NCBI RefSeq assembly: GCF_028688795.1
Contig: NZ_JAQTXM010000009.1
Span: forward strand, 62,001 to 126,000
Source of the DNA: Rhodoferax sp.
GTDB taxonomy: Bacteria > Pseudomonadota > Gammaproteobacteria > Burkholderiales > Burkholderiaceae_C
Length of the DNA stretch: 64,000 nt
Direction: 5' to 3'
The notes beneath the pieces were generated by a model that was not told the DNA's origin, did not search any database, and saw only the letters and a program-made list of their open reading frames with translations. Shown here piece by piece: positions 1 through 9,304 of the stretch. Position numbers and translations under genes: made by a program. Every line of letters begins with the position of its first letter. Positions within the stretch are counted from its first letter, which is position 1.

Positions 1-39
1 TTGAAGCCGGATTGTCGCGCCCCGGGCATTCCACGCTGC

Positions 40-55
40 AGGCAAGGCCTTGCCT
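40..55. other. 16-bp perfect palindrome upstream of rarD
   Basis: AGGCAAGGCCTTGCCT reads the same on both strands. It lies about 100 bases before the rarD start. It could be an operator or part of a hairpin from an upstream gene outside the window; nothing else in bases 1-120 was recognised. Confidence 0.35.
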
Positions 56-153
56 CTAGACTCTGCACCTTACTTGTTCGCTGCCCACAGCCTTTTACCT
101 TTCATCCTTAAGCTGCCCGCGTGCAGGAACCATCCCATGAGCTTTTTCAAACC

Positions 154-1047
154 ATGAACCCAGGTGTGCTTTACGCCGCGCTGGCTTACACCGCCTGGGG
201 CTTGTTCCCGGCATTTTTCAAACAGCTCAGCCATGTCAATGCGTTTGAGGTGGTGATGCACCGCATGGTGTGGTCGCTGGTGTTTTTGATAGGGGTGCTG
301 GCCGTGCTCAGGCGCTGGGCCTGGCTGCGCGACGTGGCGCGCCAGCCCAAGGTGCTGGCGGCGTTTGCCTTGTCAGCCCTGCTGCTCTCAGTCAACTGGT
401 CGGTGTATGTGTGGGCGGTGCAAAACGCCCATGTGGTGGATGCCAGTCTGGGCTACTTCATCTTGCCGCTGGTGAATGTGGCGTTTGGTTTTGCCTTTTT
501 GCATGAGCGCCCGCGCCCGGTCCAGTGGCTGGCGGTGGCAGTGGCCGCATCTGGCGTGGTGTGGCTCACGCTGCAGGCTGGGCGGCTGCCTTGGGTGGCG
601 CTGGTGCTGGCAGCCACGTTTGGCGTTTATGGCCTGCTGCGCAAGGTGGCTGCGCTGGGCGCATTGGAAGGCCTGACGCTGGAAACCCTGCTACTTGCCC
701 CTTTTGCCTTGGGGCTGCTGGTGTGGTGGGCCTGGCATGGGCAAGGTGCGCTGGTGCAGGGGTTTGGGTCGGGCAATGCGCCTACTATGGGCTGGTTGTT
801 GCTGGCCGGGCCGCTGACGGCCATTCCTTTGCTGCTGTTTGCCGCTGGCGCACGCCGCATTCCCATGGCTACGCTGGGCATTCTGCAATACATCTCGCCC
901 AGCCTGCAGATGGCTTTGGGCGTGTGGCTGTATGGCGAAGCCTTTGACCCCGCGCGTGCCATCGGCTTTTACCTGATCTGGCTGGCTTTGGTGGTTTATA
1001 GCCTGGACAGCTTGTGGAACGGGCGCAAGCAGCTATCAAAAAAATAG
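154..1047 (+). CDS. rarD: RarD-like EamA-family permease
   Basis: Inner-membrane transporter of the drug/metabolite superfamily (RarD group, substrate unknown; chloramphenicol-sensitivity phenotype is named for the family). The product is almost entirely hydrophobic, with about ten membrane segments. It begins with the RarD-typical region around NPGVLYAALAYTAWGLFP and has the early VVMHRMVWS stretch. I chose ATG 154 over an in-frame GTG at 121: it gives 297 residues, the usual RarD length, and begins at the conserved region. The last codons (GRKQLSKK) and the stop lie in a copy of the dispersed repeat, so the C-terminus appears to have been rewritten by it. The next gene starts 15 bases downstream. 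Confidence 0.88.
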   Translation: MNPGVLYAALAYTAWGLFPAFFKQLSHVNAFEVVMHRMVWSLVFLIGVLAVLRRWAWLRDVARQPKVLAAFALSALLLSVNWSVYVWAVQNAHVVDASLGYFILPLVNVAFGFAFLHERPRPVQWLAVAVAASGVVWLTLQAGRLPWVALVLAATFGVYGLLRKVAALGALEGLTLETLLLAPFALGLLVWWAWHGQGALVQGFGSGNAPTMGWLLLAGPLTAIPLLLFAAGARRIPMATLGILQYISPSLQMALGVWLYGEAFDPARAIGFYLIWLALVVYSLDSLWNGRKQLSKK

Positions 1048-1056
1048 TTAATCAAA
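1024..1056 (+). repeat. Dispersed comamonad-type repeat, partial copy 1
   Basis: CGCAAGCAGCTATCAAAAA followed by an AT-rich tail matches the 3' half of the repeat found at several other places in the window. Here it encodes the last residues and stop codon of rarD. Confidence 0.7.
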
Positions 1057-1061
1057 CACCT

Positions 1062-2180
1062 ATGGCAGAACCCCTGAAAAACCAATACGGCGCCGACGTG
1101 CCGCACGCCATTGCCGCCATGATCACGGCGGTGCATCCGGCGTTTAACAGCGCGCGCTTTGTGAGCGAGGCGCTGGACGGTTATGACGTGCTGGAACTGA
1201 TGCCGCGTGGCAAAAAAATTGCCCAGGCCTTGCGTCAACATTTGCCAGACGATTACGCGCAGGCCGTGGCTATTCTGCTGGATTCGCTGGACCAGCCGCA
1301 TGGCCGTGACCCCCGCCTGAGCCTGGGCGCGTTTTTGTACATGCCGCACACCATGTATGTGGCGCAGTACGGTCTGGCGCATTTTGAGGTGTCGATGCGG
1401 GCGCAACATGCCTTGACGCAACGCTTCACCGCCGAGTTCAGCATTCGCCCCTTTCTAGAGCAGCACACCGAGGCCACCCTGCGTCAACTCAAGGTCTGGG
1501 CCACTGACCCGAGCCCGCATGTGCGGCGGCTGGTGTCTGAGGGCACACGCCCCCGGCTGCCCTGGGCACCGCGCCTGCGCCAGTTTCAGGCCGACCCGGC
1601 CCCGGTGCTGGCGCTGCTGGAATTGCTCAAGGACGACCCCGAGCTGTACGTGCGCCGCTCCGTGGCCAACAACCTGAACGACATCGGCAAGGACCATCCC
1701 GAGGTGCTGGCCAGTACGGCCCAAGCCTGGCTGAAAGACGCCAGCGCCGACCGCGCCTGGATCGTCGGGCACGCCCTGCGGTTCGCCGTCAAGCGGGGTA
1801 ACCGCAGCGCGCTCCAGGTGCTGGGTTTTGGCAAAACGGCGCAGGTGGCTGTCGGTGGTGTCCAGATCAGCCCCGCCACGCCGGAAATGGGAGGCGCGGT
1901 GCATATTGCGTTTGAGCTGACCAACACCCAGGCGCACACGCAAAACCTGCTGGTGGACCTGGCCGTGTATTACGTTAAAGCCAATGGCCAGTCCAACGCC
2001 AAGGTGTTCAAGCTCAAAACCCTGGAACTGAAGCCCGGACAGACCGCTCAGCTTGCCAAGAAACTGTCACTCGCCGAGATGACGACCCGAAAACACTACC
2101 CGGGCGTTCACCAGGTGGCGGTGATGCTGAACGGACAAGTCCAGCCGTTGGGGTCTTTTGAGCTGCAAAACGGCAGATAA
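1062..2180 (+). CDS. AlkD-like DNA alkylation repair protein (HEAT repeats)
   Basis: Predicted 372-residue soluble protein of the DNA-alkylation-repair (AlkC/AlkD HEAT-repeat) superfamily, which excises alkylated bases. Supporting stretches are SPHVRRLVSEGTRPRLPW and DDPELYVRRSVANNLNDIGKDHP, typical of HEAT units in this family. The C-terminal ~100 residues look like a beta domain (VHIAFELTN, QTAQLAKKLSL), as seen in AlkC-like longer members. I chose ATG 1062 (MAEPLKNQYG) because the upstream in-frame codons overlap the rarD 3' end and the repeat. It could be co-transcribed with rarD. A second alkylation-repair gene, alkB, lies at 8.5 kb. Family call firm; substrate not readable from sequence. 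Confidence 0.82.
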   Translation: MAEPLKNQYGADVPHAIAAMITAVHPAFNSARFVSEALDGYDVLELMPRGKKIAQALRQHLPDDYAQAVAILLDSLDQPHGRDPRLSLGAFLYMPHTMYVAQYGLAHFEVSMRAQHALTQRFTAEFSIRPFLEQHTEATLRQLKVWATDPSPHVRRLVSEGTRPRLPWAPRLRQFQADPAPVLALLELLKDDPELYVRRSVANNLNDIGKDHPEVLASTAQAWLKDASADRAWIVGHALRFAVKRGNRSALQVLGFGKTAQVAVGGVQISPATPEMGGAVHIAFELTNTQAHTQNLLVDLAVYYVKANGQSNAKVFKLKTLELKPGQTAQLAKKLSLAEMTTRKHYPGVHQVAVMLNGQVQPLGSFELQNGR

Positions 2181-2286
2181 AAACTGTGCAATAGCCTACT
2201 GTTCACTTCCGATAGAGGCTGAGGCAGATTTGCACGTTGCCGGCAATGGGTTTATGAAAATGTCTGCCAAATAAGTCTGCCTTCAG

Positions 2287-3030
2287 CTATGAAGCGGATG
2301 CCCGTTCGTGCCGCCTTCGAAGCCAGGCCAGGCCCAGTGCGACAAGCGCCACACCGGCAGCCGAGAGCAGCAGCACATATTGTTTTTGCATAAAGGCAGT
2401 TCCGAGATAAACCGTACCCAGCGCGTACGGGATTTCGGTGAGCATCAACGCGCCCAAATAGACACGCAGCGGATAGCCAAGAAGTCCGAAGAAATAGCCC
2501 GAAACGTCCGAGGGAACCGCCAACTGCACCAGGACGGCAGTGACGAAGGAGCCACCTCCGGGAATTCGGTTTTCGTAGCGATCGATCCGTCCACTGGACA
2601 ACATGCGCTGCACGGCGGGACGTTTCAGGCGCCGCCCAACGGCGTAGGTGACGAGCCCACCCAGACACCAACCGCTCCACAACAGAAGGAAGCAACCCGT
2701 CTCGCCCCAAGTTTGCACGCCAATGGGGACGAGAAGCAAACCGGAGAAGAACACCAGCATGGCTGAGAGCGCCGCCAGTCCCATGAAAACCAGGGCACCC
2801 AGAACAGGGTGCTGGGCAATGACCGGTTCGGCAAGCGCAATACCGGCGACGATCTGGTTATGAACGGGGTCAGACAAGGCCAGCAGCCCGGTGGCGAGCA
2901 AGACGGCGATCACAACTGCAATGCGCCGCGATATCTCGGTTGACGAGCCCCAGCGTCCAGCCTGTGCCACATCAGTCTCTTTGGTCAGGCCCTGAGGCTG
3001 CGGCGGAAGTGAGGCTGGTGGTGTGGGCAT
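2287..3030 (-). CDS. TVP38/TMEM64 (DedA-like, VTT-domain) membrane protein
   Basis: 247-residue inner-membrane protein with about five to six membrane segments. The central part (FFSGLLLVPIG, WCLGGLVTYAVGRRL, then AVPSDVSGYFFGLLGY) fits the VTT/SNARE-associated domain shared by DedA and TVP38 proteins, which are linked to lipid scrambling or transport. The first ~30 residues are proline-rich and cytoplasmic. It is transcribed convergently with the AlkD-like gene and stands alone. Function beyond family membership is not known. Confidence 0.75.
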   Translation of the reverse strand: MPTPPASLPPQPQGLTKETDVAQAGRWGSSTEISRRIAVVIAVLLATGLLALSDPVHNQIVAGIALAEPVIAQHPVLGALVFMGLAALSAMLVFFSGLLLVPIGVQTWGETGCFLLLWSGWCLGGLVTYAVGRRLKRPAVQRMLSSGRIDRYENRIPGGGSFVTAVLVQLAVPSDVSGYFFGLLGYPLRVYLGALMLTEIPYALGTVYLGTAFMQKQYVLLLSAAGVALVALGLAWLRRRHERASAS

Positions 3031-3141
3031 TAAGCGTTCGTGTTGCGGTTCCAGTCTGGGATTATCAGTTGAACCACGCGACCAGCAGCACGAGGCTCAG
3101 TTTTCGGTCGGTATGAAGGGTTGCGTCGGAGAGGGCCAGGG

Positions 3142-6100
3142 TCAGGACGCTGCGTCGAGTGACGCGGCAGGCGCCGCCACTGACAGCAATTCAAACCAGA
3201 ACACACTGCCTTCCCCCGCTTGGCTTTCCGCGCCAATGGTGCCGTCCATCAACTCCATCAACTCCACCAACTGCTTGGCCACCACGAGGCCGATGCCTGT
3301 TCCCTCGACGCTACTGGCATCCTGGCCGAGTCGGTTGAAAGGCTGAAACAACTGTGACAGTTGCGCCGGGTTCAGTCCCATGCCGGTATCGCGGATGCTC
3401 ACGCGGATGCGACCCACGGCACCCGGTTTGCATGTCACTTCGACCGTGCCCTGCAAGGAGTTGTATTTGATGGCGTTGGTCAGCAAGTTGATGAACACCT
3501 GCTTGAGCCGGGTTTGATCGGCCATCACAAAATACGCAAGATCAGCCGGGGGAAAGCGCAGCGTGATGGCCCGCTGGCGCGCCTGGAGCTCAAACATGCT
3601 TTGGCATTCGCTCAGGACGGCGGCCAAGGCTACTGGCTCTTTTGACAACGCAATCTGGCGCGACTCAATTTTGGTCAAGTCCAGAATCTCGTTGATCAGC
3701 TTGAGTAAGTGCCAGCCAGCCCGCAAAATCTGGGCAATGTTTTCTTGTTGTCTTTTGGTGGGCGGCGGCGTTTCCGAATCCATCAGCTGGGCAAATCCAA
3801 GGATGGCGTGGAGCGGACTGCGCAGTTCATGGCTCATGCTAGAGAGGAAATCCGACTTGGCAAAGTTGGCTTTGTCCGCCACTAGTCGTGCAGTTTCAAG
3901 CTCAATATTCTTCTCCTGTAGCACCCGGTCCAGGCGCTTGCGCTCGGTCACATCACGCGCCGCGGCAAATACCCCTTGCAGGGTCCTGTCCCGGTCGTAG
4001 AAGGTGCTTGCATTAAAGGACACCACGGTTTCCAGTCCATTCCGTGTGCGTGCGGTGAGTTCATGGTTGGTCACCGTTCTTTCACCCAGCACCAAGTTGA
4101 TGGCAGCCTCAGCACGCTCCGGGTCAGTAAAGTGCTTCTTGAACGGTGCACCAATTAACTCGTCGCGCGTGCAATCCGTCAGTAACTCCATCTGCCTGTT
4201 GACGTCGGTGATGATGCCCGCCGGGTCGGTGGTGATGATCGCGTCAATGTTGGATTCGATCAGGGAGCGGGTGTAAAACTGCTGGTCGCGCAGGCGCTGG
4301 TTGAGTCTCTTTTTCTCATCTTCAATCAACTTGCGCGCGGTGATGTCGCGCGTGACACCGATGCAATGTGTCAATTTCCCTTGCGCATCCAGCAAGGGCG
4401 AGATCGTCAACTCGTTCCAGAACATGCTGCCGTCCTTGCGGTAGTTGAGCACCTCGCCAGCGAAGTTCGTGAGGGTGTCCCGAGCCGAGCGAATGGCGGC
4501 GACGGTCTCTGGATCGGTCAATGGTCCCTGAACAAAAAGACACGTGTGACCCATGATTTCTGCTTCATCAAAGCCCGTGATGGCCATGAAAGCGTCATTC
4601 ACAGAGACGATGAGACCATCAGCGTCAGAGATCAGTACGCCTTGCGACACAGCCTTGAGGGCCAGGTCGCTCACGCGCAGTTTTTCGTTAGCCCGCTCTC
4701 TCTCCGTGATGTTGTGAATGATTGCGATCAGAACGGTTTTGGGGCCTGAGGCGATGGAGGTGAAATGCACTTCGACGGACCGGGATTCGCCAGTCGCAAG
4801 GCGATGCATTGATACGAAACAGTTGCGCTTGCCGTGCGCAGCCTCTGCCAATTGGTGGGCAACCTGATTCGGGTTCAGGGTGTTGAAGTCCTGGATGTTC
4901 ATGTCACATAACTGCGCCCGGGTCCAGCCATAAAAAACACTTGCCGAGTCGTTGGCATCCAGAATCTGGCCACTGGCCGGGTCGATCTGGAGAATGACCG
5001 CGTTGTTGTGCTCGATGAGCATGCGAAAACGCTGCTCGCTTTCAAACAAGGCGGTTTCCCGCAAGCCCACAATGGCCAACAGACAGTTAAATCCCTGGAT
5101 AAGGTCACCGATTTCATCGCGGTGTTGAACCGGCAAGGGTTGCAAAGGCTGGTTGGTGTGCGACTGCAGGGCAATGGTTTTGGCCGCTTGTTGCATCGGT
5201 GCCAGTTGGCGCTTGAGCACCCACCAGGTCAGCACACCCGTCAGAAAAGTCAGCAACAGGGTGGCGAAAAGCATGCGCAGCTGCATGGCGTGAATCGGTG
5301 CAAACGCTTCAGTCAGGGGAAACTTCACGGCCAGAAACCAGCCTGCAGCAGGGATGCCTTTGGCCGCGGTCAACTCAGCTATGCCAGCCGCGTCGAGCGA
5401 GGCGCCATAACCCTCAACGCCCTGCATGTACTGGTCAAGCATCGGATTGAGGCCGGTCGCCGGTGTCGGCTGCATGGTGCGGCTTTCATCGGTGGCGGAC
5501 ACGATCAACTGGTGTTGCGGTGCCACCAATAGGTAACCGCCCGTCTTGCCGTAGGGTCGGTTCAGAATGGGCGTCAAAAAGTTGGGCAACTCCAGGTTGA
5601 CGGTGCCCACCAGCACGCCGGTGACCTTGCCTTGGTGGTCGCGAATGGGCGTTGAGATGCTGAAAATTGGTGCCAGCAGCTTCTTGCCCCATGCCGGTTT
5701 GCCGATCATCGAGTGTCCGTCCTTGAGCGGCAAGGCGATGGAGCTTCGGTCCATGTAATTGCTGCCGATGCGTCCCGCCGCTTGCGGTGCATCGGCGATC
5801 GCCGTGCCTTGGGCATCTGTGACGAAAATACCGCCGTTAAAAAGGCGCAAAGCAATGACTTGCTTATTCAGTGTGGTCTGCAACAGCGCTGTGTTTTGCA
5901 GCACCGTCGGACTGAAGCTTGCGGCAATGATTTCCAACGACTGCAACCGGTCTTCAAGCTCGTGGTCAATCAGGGTCGCCAATTGAGTAACATTTGAAAA
6001 CTGCTGTTGACTCAGCATGGTTTGCAGGTCTCCCTGCAACATGCGACTGGCGTAAAAGGAGAGCGACCAGAGGCTGACCAGAAAGATGCCCAGAGTAAAA

Positions 6101-6150
6101 ACGAGCACCCTGGACTTGAGCGAGCGCCATTGAACAAGATTCGAGAGCAT
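3142..6150 (-). CDS. Sensor histidine kinase: dCache-HAMP-PAS-PAS-PAS-HisKA-HATPase
   Basis: 1002-residue membrane histidine kinase. A first membrane helix at about residues 14-33 is followed by a ~260-residue periplasmic region with dCache features (FVTDAQGTAIAD, then SISTPIRDHQGKVTGVLVGTV). A second helix at ~292-312 leads to HAMP, then three PAS/PAC modules (ends marked by HNITERERA, GVTRDITARK and AARDVTERKR). The phosphoacceptor helix is SHELRSPLHAILGF, and the ATPase domain has NLLTNAIKYN, DTGMGL and GTGIGL boxes. There is no C-terminal receiver and no adjacent response regulator, so it is an orphan whose partner must be elsewhere. An internal ELMELMD sequence near the C-terminus looks like a small codon duplication (about three residues). 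Confidence 0.9.
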   Translation of the reverse strand: MLSNLVQWRSLKSRVLVFTLGIFLVSLWSLSFYASRMLQGDLQTMLSQQQFSNVTQLATLIDHELEDRLQSLEIIAASFSPTVLQNTALLQTTLNKQVIALRLFNGGIFVTDAQGTAIADAPQAAGRIGSNYMDRSSIALPLKDGHSMIGKPAWGKKLLAPIFSISTPIRDHQGKVTGVLVGTVNLELPNFLTPILNRPYGKTGGYLLVAPQHQLIVSATDESRTMQPTPATGLNPMLDQYMQGVEGYGASLDAAGIAELTAAKGIPAAGWFLAVKFPLTEAFAPIHAMQLRMLFATLLLTFLTGVLTWWVLKRQLAPMQQAAKTIALQSHTNQPLQPLPVQHRDEIGDLIQGFNCLLAIVGLRETALFESEQRFRMLIEHNNAVILQIDPASGQILDANDSASVFYGWTRAQLCDMNIQDFNTLNPNQVAHQLAEAAHGKRNCFVSMHRLATGESRSVEVHFTSIASGPKTVLIAIIHNITERERANEKLRVSDLALKAVSQGVLISDADGLIVSVNDAFMAITGFDEAEIMGHTCLFVQGPLTDPETVAAIRSARDTLTNFAGEVLNYRKDGSMFWNELTISPLLDAQGKLTHCIGVTRDITARKLIEDEKKRLNQRLRDQQFYTRSLIESNIDAIITTDPAGIITDVNRQMELLTDCTRDELIGAPFKKHFTDPERAEAAINLVLGERTVTNHELTARTRNGLETVVSFNASTFYDRDRTLQGVFAAARDVTERKRLDRVLQEKNIELETARLVADKANFAKSDFLSSMSHELRSPLHAILGFAQLMDSETPPPTKRQQENIAQILRAGWHLLKLINEILDLTKIESRQIALSKEPVALAAVLSECQSMFELQARQRAITLRFPPADLAYFVMADQTRLKQVFINLLTNAIKYNSLQGTVEVTCKPGAVGRIRVSIRDTGMGLNPAQLSQLFQPFNRLGQDASSVEGTGIGLVVAKQLVELMELMDGTIGAESQAGEGSVFWFELLSVAAPAASLDAAS

Positions 6151-6338
6151 GGAATTCTTTGTGGTTAAAGACCAGGCGCGTCGGTGCGCCCTGATGTCTT
6201 AGAAGATTCGCCGGGCGAGATCGTTGACCCATGACGGGCTCGTCAAAGACGGCCATGAGCCAGGCATTTTGCACTTTGTTGACTGGAAATGGGCTTTTGT
6301 CAGGCGGACAACAAAAATAGAGGCGATCTACATTTAGG

Positions 6339-7274
6339 TTATGTCTTGGCGGTTCTGAAGCGGCCTGCCCATTGCTGCACCCAGGCGCCACCGCTCACCA
6401 GTACGATGCCGATCATCACCGGCACGGCGCCCAGCAAAAAGCTTGTCTCAATGGGTTCACTCAGCAGCCAGGCGCCAAACACCATGCCAAACAGCGGTGT
6501 TAGAAAAGAAAACACCCCCAATCGCGATGCCAGGTACTTGCGCAACAGCCAGAACCACACCAAAAAGCTGGCAAACGACACCACCAACGAGTGAAACGCC
6601 AGGCTGGCCCAGACCGCTGGCGTGGGGTTAAAACGGGCCTGGCCCGTGGCAAACGCGCCGGCCAGCATCAGCACAAAAGCGCCAATCAACTGGTACAGCA
6701 GCGTTTGTGTGGCTGGTGCGTTTGACAGGCTTGAGCTGCGCACCACCACCGTGGTGGCAGCCCAGGCCACGCCACCCAACAGCCCCAAAAAATCGCCCCA
6801 CAACACGTTGCCGGTCAGCGTGTTGGCCGGCGTGCTGCGCCCTAAAAATGTCAGCGCGATGCCACCAAACGCCAGCGCAATGCCCAGCCACTGCAGCGCG
6901 CCCAGCCGCTCAGCGGGCAGCCTCCAGTGCAGACCGAGTGCGGCAAAAATGGGTGCGGTGTACAAAAACACCACCATGTGGGAGGCCGTGGTGTGGCGCA
7001 GGCCCTCTGCCACCAGCAAAAACTCCAGCCCGAACAGCAGGCCCACCAGCATGCCGGGGCGCAGCGTGCCGTCACCCAAGCTCATGGGCTCATTGCGCCA
7101 CCACATCACTAGCCCCACCAGCAAGGCCGCCACACCTGAGCGCAGCGCAATTTGCATGATCGGCGAAATGTCGGCGGCGGTGGCCTTCAGCACCACTTGC
7201 TGCATGCCCCAAACGGCGCACAGCACCAGCATCAGGGTGATGGCGCGGGTGTCGAGGGCTTGGCGGGTGCTCAT
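6339..7274 (-). CDS. EamA/DMT-family inner-membrane transporter
   Basis: 311-residue protein with about ten membrane helices arranged as two EamA repeats (first WGMQQVVLKATA, second beginning WGDFLGLLGGVAWAATTV). It belongs to the drug/metabolite transporter superfamily; the substrate cannot be read. I used the ATG at 7274 (MSTRQALDT) because the longer in-frame extension runs into the upstream zinc-ribbon gene and has no hydrophobic or conserved character. It is the second DMT gene in the first 8 kb. Confidence 0.83.
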   Translation of the reverse strand: MSTRQALDTRAITLMLVLCAVWGMQQVVLKATAADISPIMQIALRSGVAALLVGLVMWWRNEPMSLGDGTLRPGMLVGLLFGLEFLLVAEGLRHTTASHMVVFLYTAPIFAALGLHWRLPAERLGALQWLGIALAFGGIALTFLGRSTPANTLTGNVLWGDFLGLLGGVAWAATTVVVRSSSLSNAPATQTLLYQLIGAFVLMLAGAFATGQARFNPTPAVWASLAFHSLVVSFASFLVWFWLLRKYLASRLGVFSFLTPLFGMVFGAWLLSEPIETSFLLGAVPVMIGIVLVSGGAWVQQWAGRFRTAKT

Positions 7275-7294
7275 TAACGCAATGTGGTGGGGGT

Positions 7295-7546
7295 TTATCG
7301 CGTGACCACCGACCAACCCGCGTGCAGGTTGGTCTTGTCGTTCTCGTAATCCCAAACGGTGCCGCAATGGTCACACACGTACCGGGTGATGGTGACCTCC
7401 CCGTGGCGACGCTCCACCTTGCGGTTCACGCCTTGCACCAGCTCGGCGTGGCCGGGAGCACGGCGCCAGTTGCGCTGAATGCCAGAGCATGGCTCGCACA
7501 GGGTTGACTTGTTTGTGTCGTCTTGTGGGGTGAGGTCTTGGGTCAT
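7295..7546 (-). CDS. Small zinc-ribbon-like protein of unknown function
   Basis: 83-residue hypothetical protein with two cysteine pairs, CEPC near residue 17 and CDHC near residue 59, likely to bind one metal ion. ATG 7546 is preferred to a longer form starting at 7621 because the intervening residues look non-coding. It sits 20 bases upstream of the DMT transporter on the same strand, and after the DTW gene, so a three-gene transcript is possible. I do not recognise the family. Confidence 0.6.
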   Translation of the reverse strand: MTQDLTPQDDTNKSTLCEPCSGIQRNWRRAPGHAELVQGVNRKVERRHGEVTITRYVCDHCGTVWDYENDKTNLHAGWSVVTR

Positions 7547-7622
7547 ATTGAGATCTTGGTGTGGGGTGTGAAAGGCATCTGCGCCTGATGTGTCAGGGGG
7601 TGATTGTCGCGCCCGGCACACT

Positions 7623-8366
7623 TCAAGTCAGCAGATCCTGCAAGCGCATGTGCGCGGCGTCGTCCAGATTCAGCGGTTGCTGGTTCTTGGCCTGCAGGTA
7701 ATGGTGGGTAAACACGTCCAGGTACGTGGTCAGCACCTCGGCCGCGTGCGGCTCACCGGCCAGCGCCAGGCACAAAGCGCCCACCTCAGAGGTGCAAAAA
7801 TGGTCCCCACGGCTGGAGCGCCGCAGGCGGTAATTGGAAATCTGCTCCGGGTGCAGGCTCAGCACCGGCAAGTGGTTCAGGTAGGGACTTTTGCGAAACA
7901 TCTTGCCCGCCTCGGCCCAAGTGGCGTCCAGCAGCACAAACAACGGGCGCTTGGGCGCCTGTCCTTCAACCGCCACGTCGGGCAGCAGCTGGGTCACCAC
8001 CCGCTCAGGCGTGACAAACTCGCCCGGAAACACCACGTAGGGCTGCCACTGCGGGTCGGCCAGCAGGGTCAGCAAGGCCGGGTCGACCGCGGTGCGGGCC
8101 CAGCCAAAGGCAAAGGTGTCGGCCACCACGTCGGCAATCAGCCAGCCAGTGTTGCTGGGTTTGAGTGGCTCGATGTCGGCCATCAGCAGGCACATGCCGG
8201 CCTGGGTGGGCACATTTGGACGCAAGGCGCACATGCAGTGGCTGAACATCACCCGGCAACCGGGGCAGCGCTCGGCCGGCCCACCTCGGGCGCGAAAGGG
8301 TTTGACGGCGCGCGCCAGGCGGGCGGCGCGCAACAGTGAGACGGCGTGGGTCATGGACATGGGCAT
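7623..8366 (-). CDS. tapT: DTW-domain tRNA-uridine aminocarboxypropyltransferase
   Basis: 247-residue protein with the defining DTW-family signature: the near-N-terminal cysteine cluster CPGC-x(5)-CMC, then FVLLDATWAEAGKM (the D-x-T-W block), and RRSSRGDHFCTSEVGAL. DTW enzymes (TapT/YfiP, DTWD1/2) transfer the aminocarboxypropyl group of S-adenosylmethionine to a tRNA uridine (acp3U). ATG 8366 has a close alternative two codons later (MSM). It is divergent from alkB across a repeat-bearing spacer. Confidence 0.85.
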   Translation of the reverse strand: MPMSMTHAVSLLRAARLARAVKPFRARGGPAERCPGCRVMFSHCMCALRPNVPTQAGMCLLMADIEPLKPSNTGWLIADVVADTFAFGWARTAVDPALLTLLADPQWQPYVVFPGEFVTPERVVTQLLPDVAVEGQAPKRPLFVLLDATWAEAGKMFRKSPYLNHLPVLSLHPEQISNYRLRRSSRGDHFCTSEVGALCLALAGEPHAAEVLTTYLDVFTHHYLQAKNQQPLNLDDAAHMRLQDLLT

Positions 8367-8400
8367 TTTTTGTAATGGTCATTATGGCTTGTGACCCACG

Positions 8401-8519
8401 AAAATAAAGCGTATTGAGCTATAAATACAAGAGCAATTCGAGGCGGTTGGCCTGTGGCAAATTTATATGACAAATAGGCCTGTAGCCCTTATAAAATAAG
8501 CGTAAGAAGCTATTTAAAA
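8401..8519 (+). repeat. Dispersed repeat, one diverged and one full copy (tapT-alkB spacer)
   Basis: A weak copy at about 8401-8430 (GCGTATTGAGCTATAAATAC) is followed by a good copy at 8476-8519 (GGCCTGTAGCCCTTATAAAA then TAAGCGTAAGAAGCTATTT). The spacer of 172 bases holds the promoters of both divergent genes, so the repeat must lie in or near promoter or leader DNA. Confidence 0.75.
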
Positions 8520-8538
8520 CATAGCACAAGCAAACCCT

Positions 8539-9189
8539 ATGGACCTCTTTGATGACCTGCCCCCTGACGCTGCGCAAACGCCCATCGCCCCTGGCGCGAT
8601 GCTGCTGCACGGCTTTGCGCGCGATGGTGACGCCGCGCTGCTGCAAGCGGTTGAGTCCGTTCTGCAACAAGCTCCCTTGCGCCACATGCAAACCCCCGGC
8701 GGCTACACCATGTCGGTGGCCATGAGCAACTGCGGCCCACTGGGCTGGGTGTCAAGCGCCAGCGGCTACCGCTACGCCGCACTTGACCCGCTCACAGGCC
8801 AGCCCTGGCCCGCCATGCCCGCCTGCTTTTTGGACCTGGCCCAGCGTGCCGCTGCGCAAGCCGGTTACCCCCACTTTGAGCCCGACGCCTGCCTGATCAA
8901 CCAATACGTGCCCGGCGCCAAACTTTCGCTGCACCAGGACAAAGACGAACTCGACCTGCGCGCGCCCATCGTGTCGCTGTCGTTGGGCTTGCCTGCCGTG
9001 TTTCTGTTCGGCAGCCCCAGCCGCAAAGACCGGCCCCAGCGCTGGCGGCTGGTGCATGGCGACGTGGTGGTTTGGGGCGGCCCGTCACGCTTGGCTTTTC
9101 ATGGCGTGAGCGCATTGGCTGAGGGCGCGCATGCGCTGCTGGGGCGGCGCAGGGTGAACTTGACGTTTCGGTGTGTGCGCAAAAAATAG
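8539..9189 (+). CDS. alkB: AlkB-type DNA oxidative demethylase
   Basis: 216-residue Fe(II)/2-oxoglutarate dioxygenase that removes methyl groups from 1-methyladenine and 3-methylcytosine. The iron ligands are visible as LHQDKDE (H-x-D) and the distal FHGVSAL histidine. The 2-oxoglutarate/substrate arginines are in RRRVNLTFR, and the NQYVPGAKLSLH stretch is typical of AlkB. Length matches E. coli AlkB (216). It is a single gene, separate from ada. Confidence 0.93.
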   Translation: MDLFDDLPPDAAQTPIAPGAMLLHGFARDGDAALLQAVESVLQQAPLRHMQTPGGYTMSVAMSNCGPLGWVSSASGYRYAALDPLTGQPWPAMPACFLDLAQRAAAQAGYPHFEPDACLINQYVPGAKLSLHQDKDELDLRAPIVSLSLGLPAVFLFGSPSRKDRPQRWRLVHGDVVVWGGPSRLAFHGVSALAEGAHALLGRRRVNLTFRCVRKK

Positions 9190-9304
9190 GTATTAAATTG
9201 GCCGCTGGCACAGGTAGAGCAACCGCCACAGCCCAAAGCGTTTGCAGTGAATGCCGCCATTATTCGCCTTAAATTGTGCGGTGAATAAGTCGCATAATCA
9301 CCGC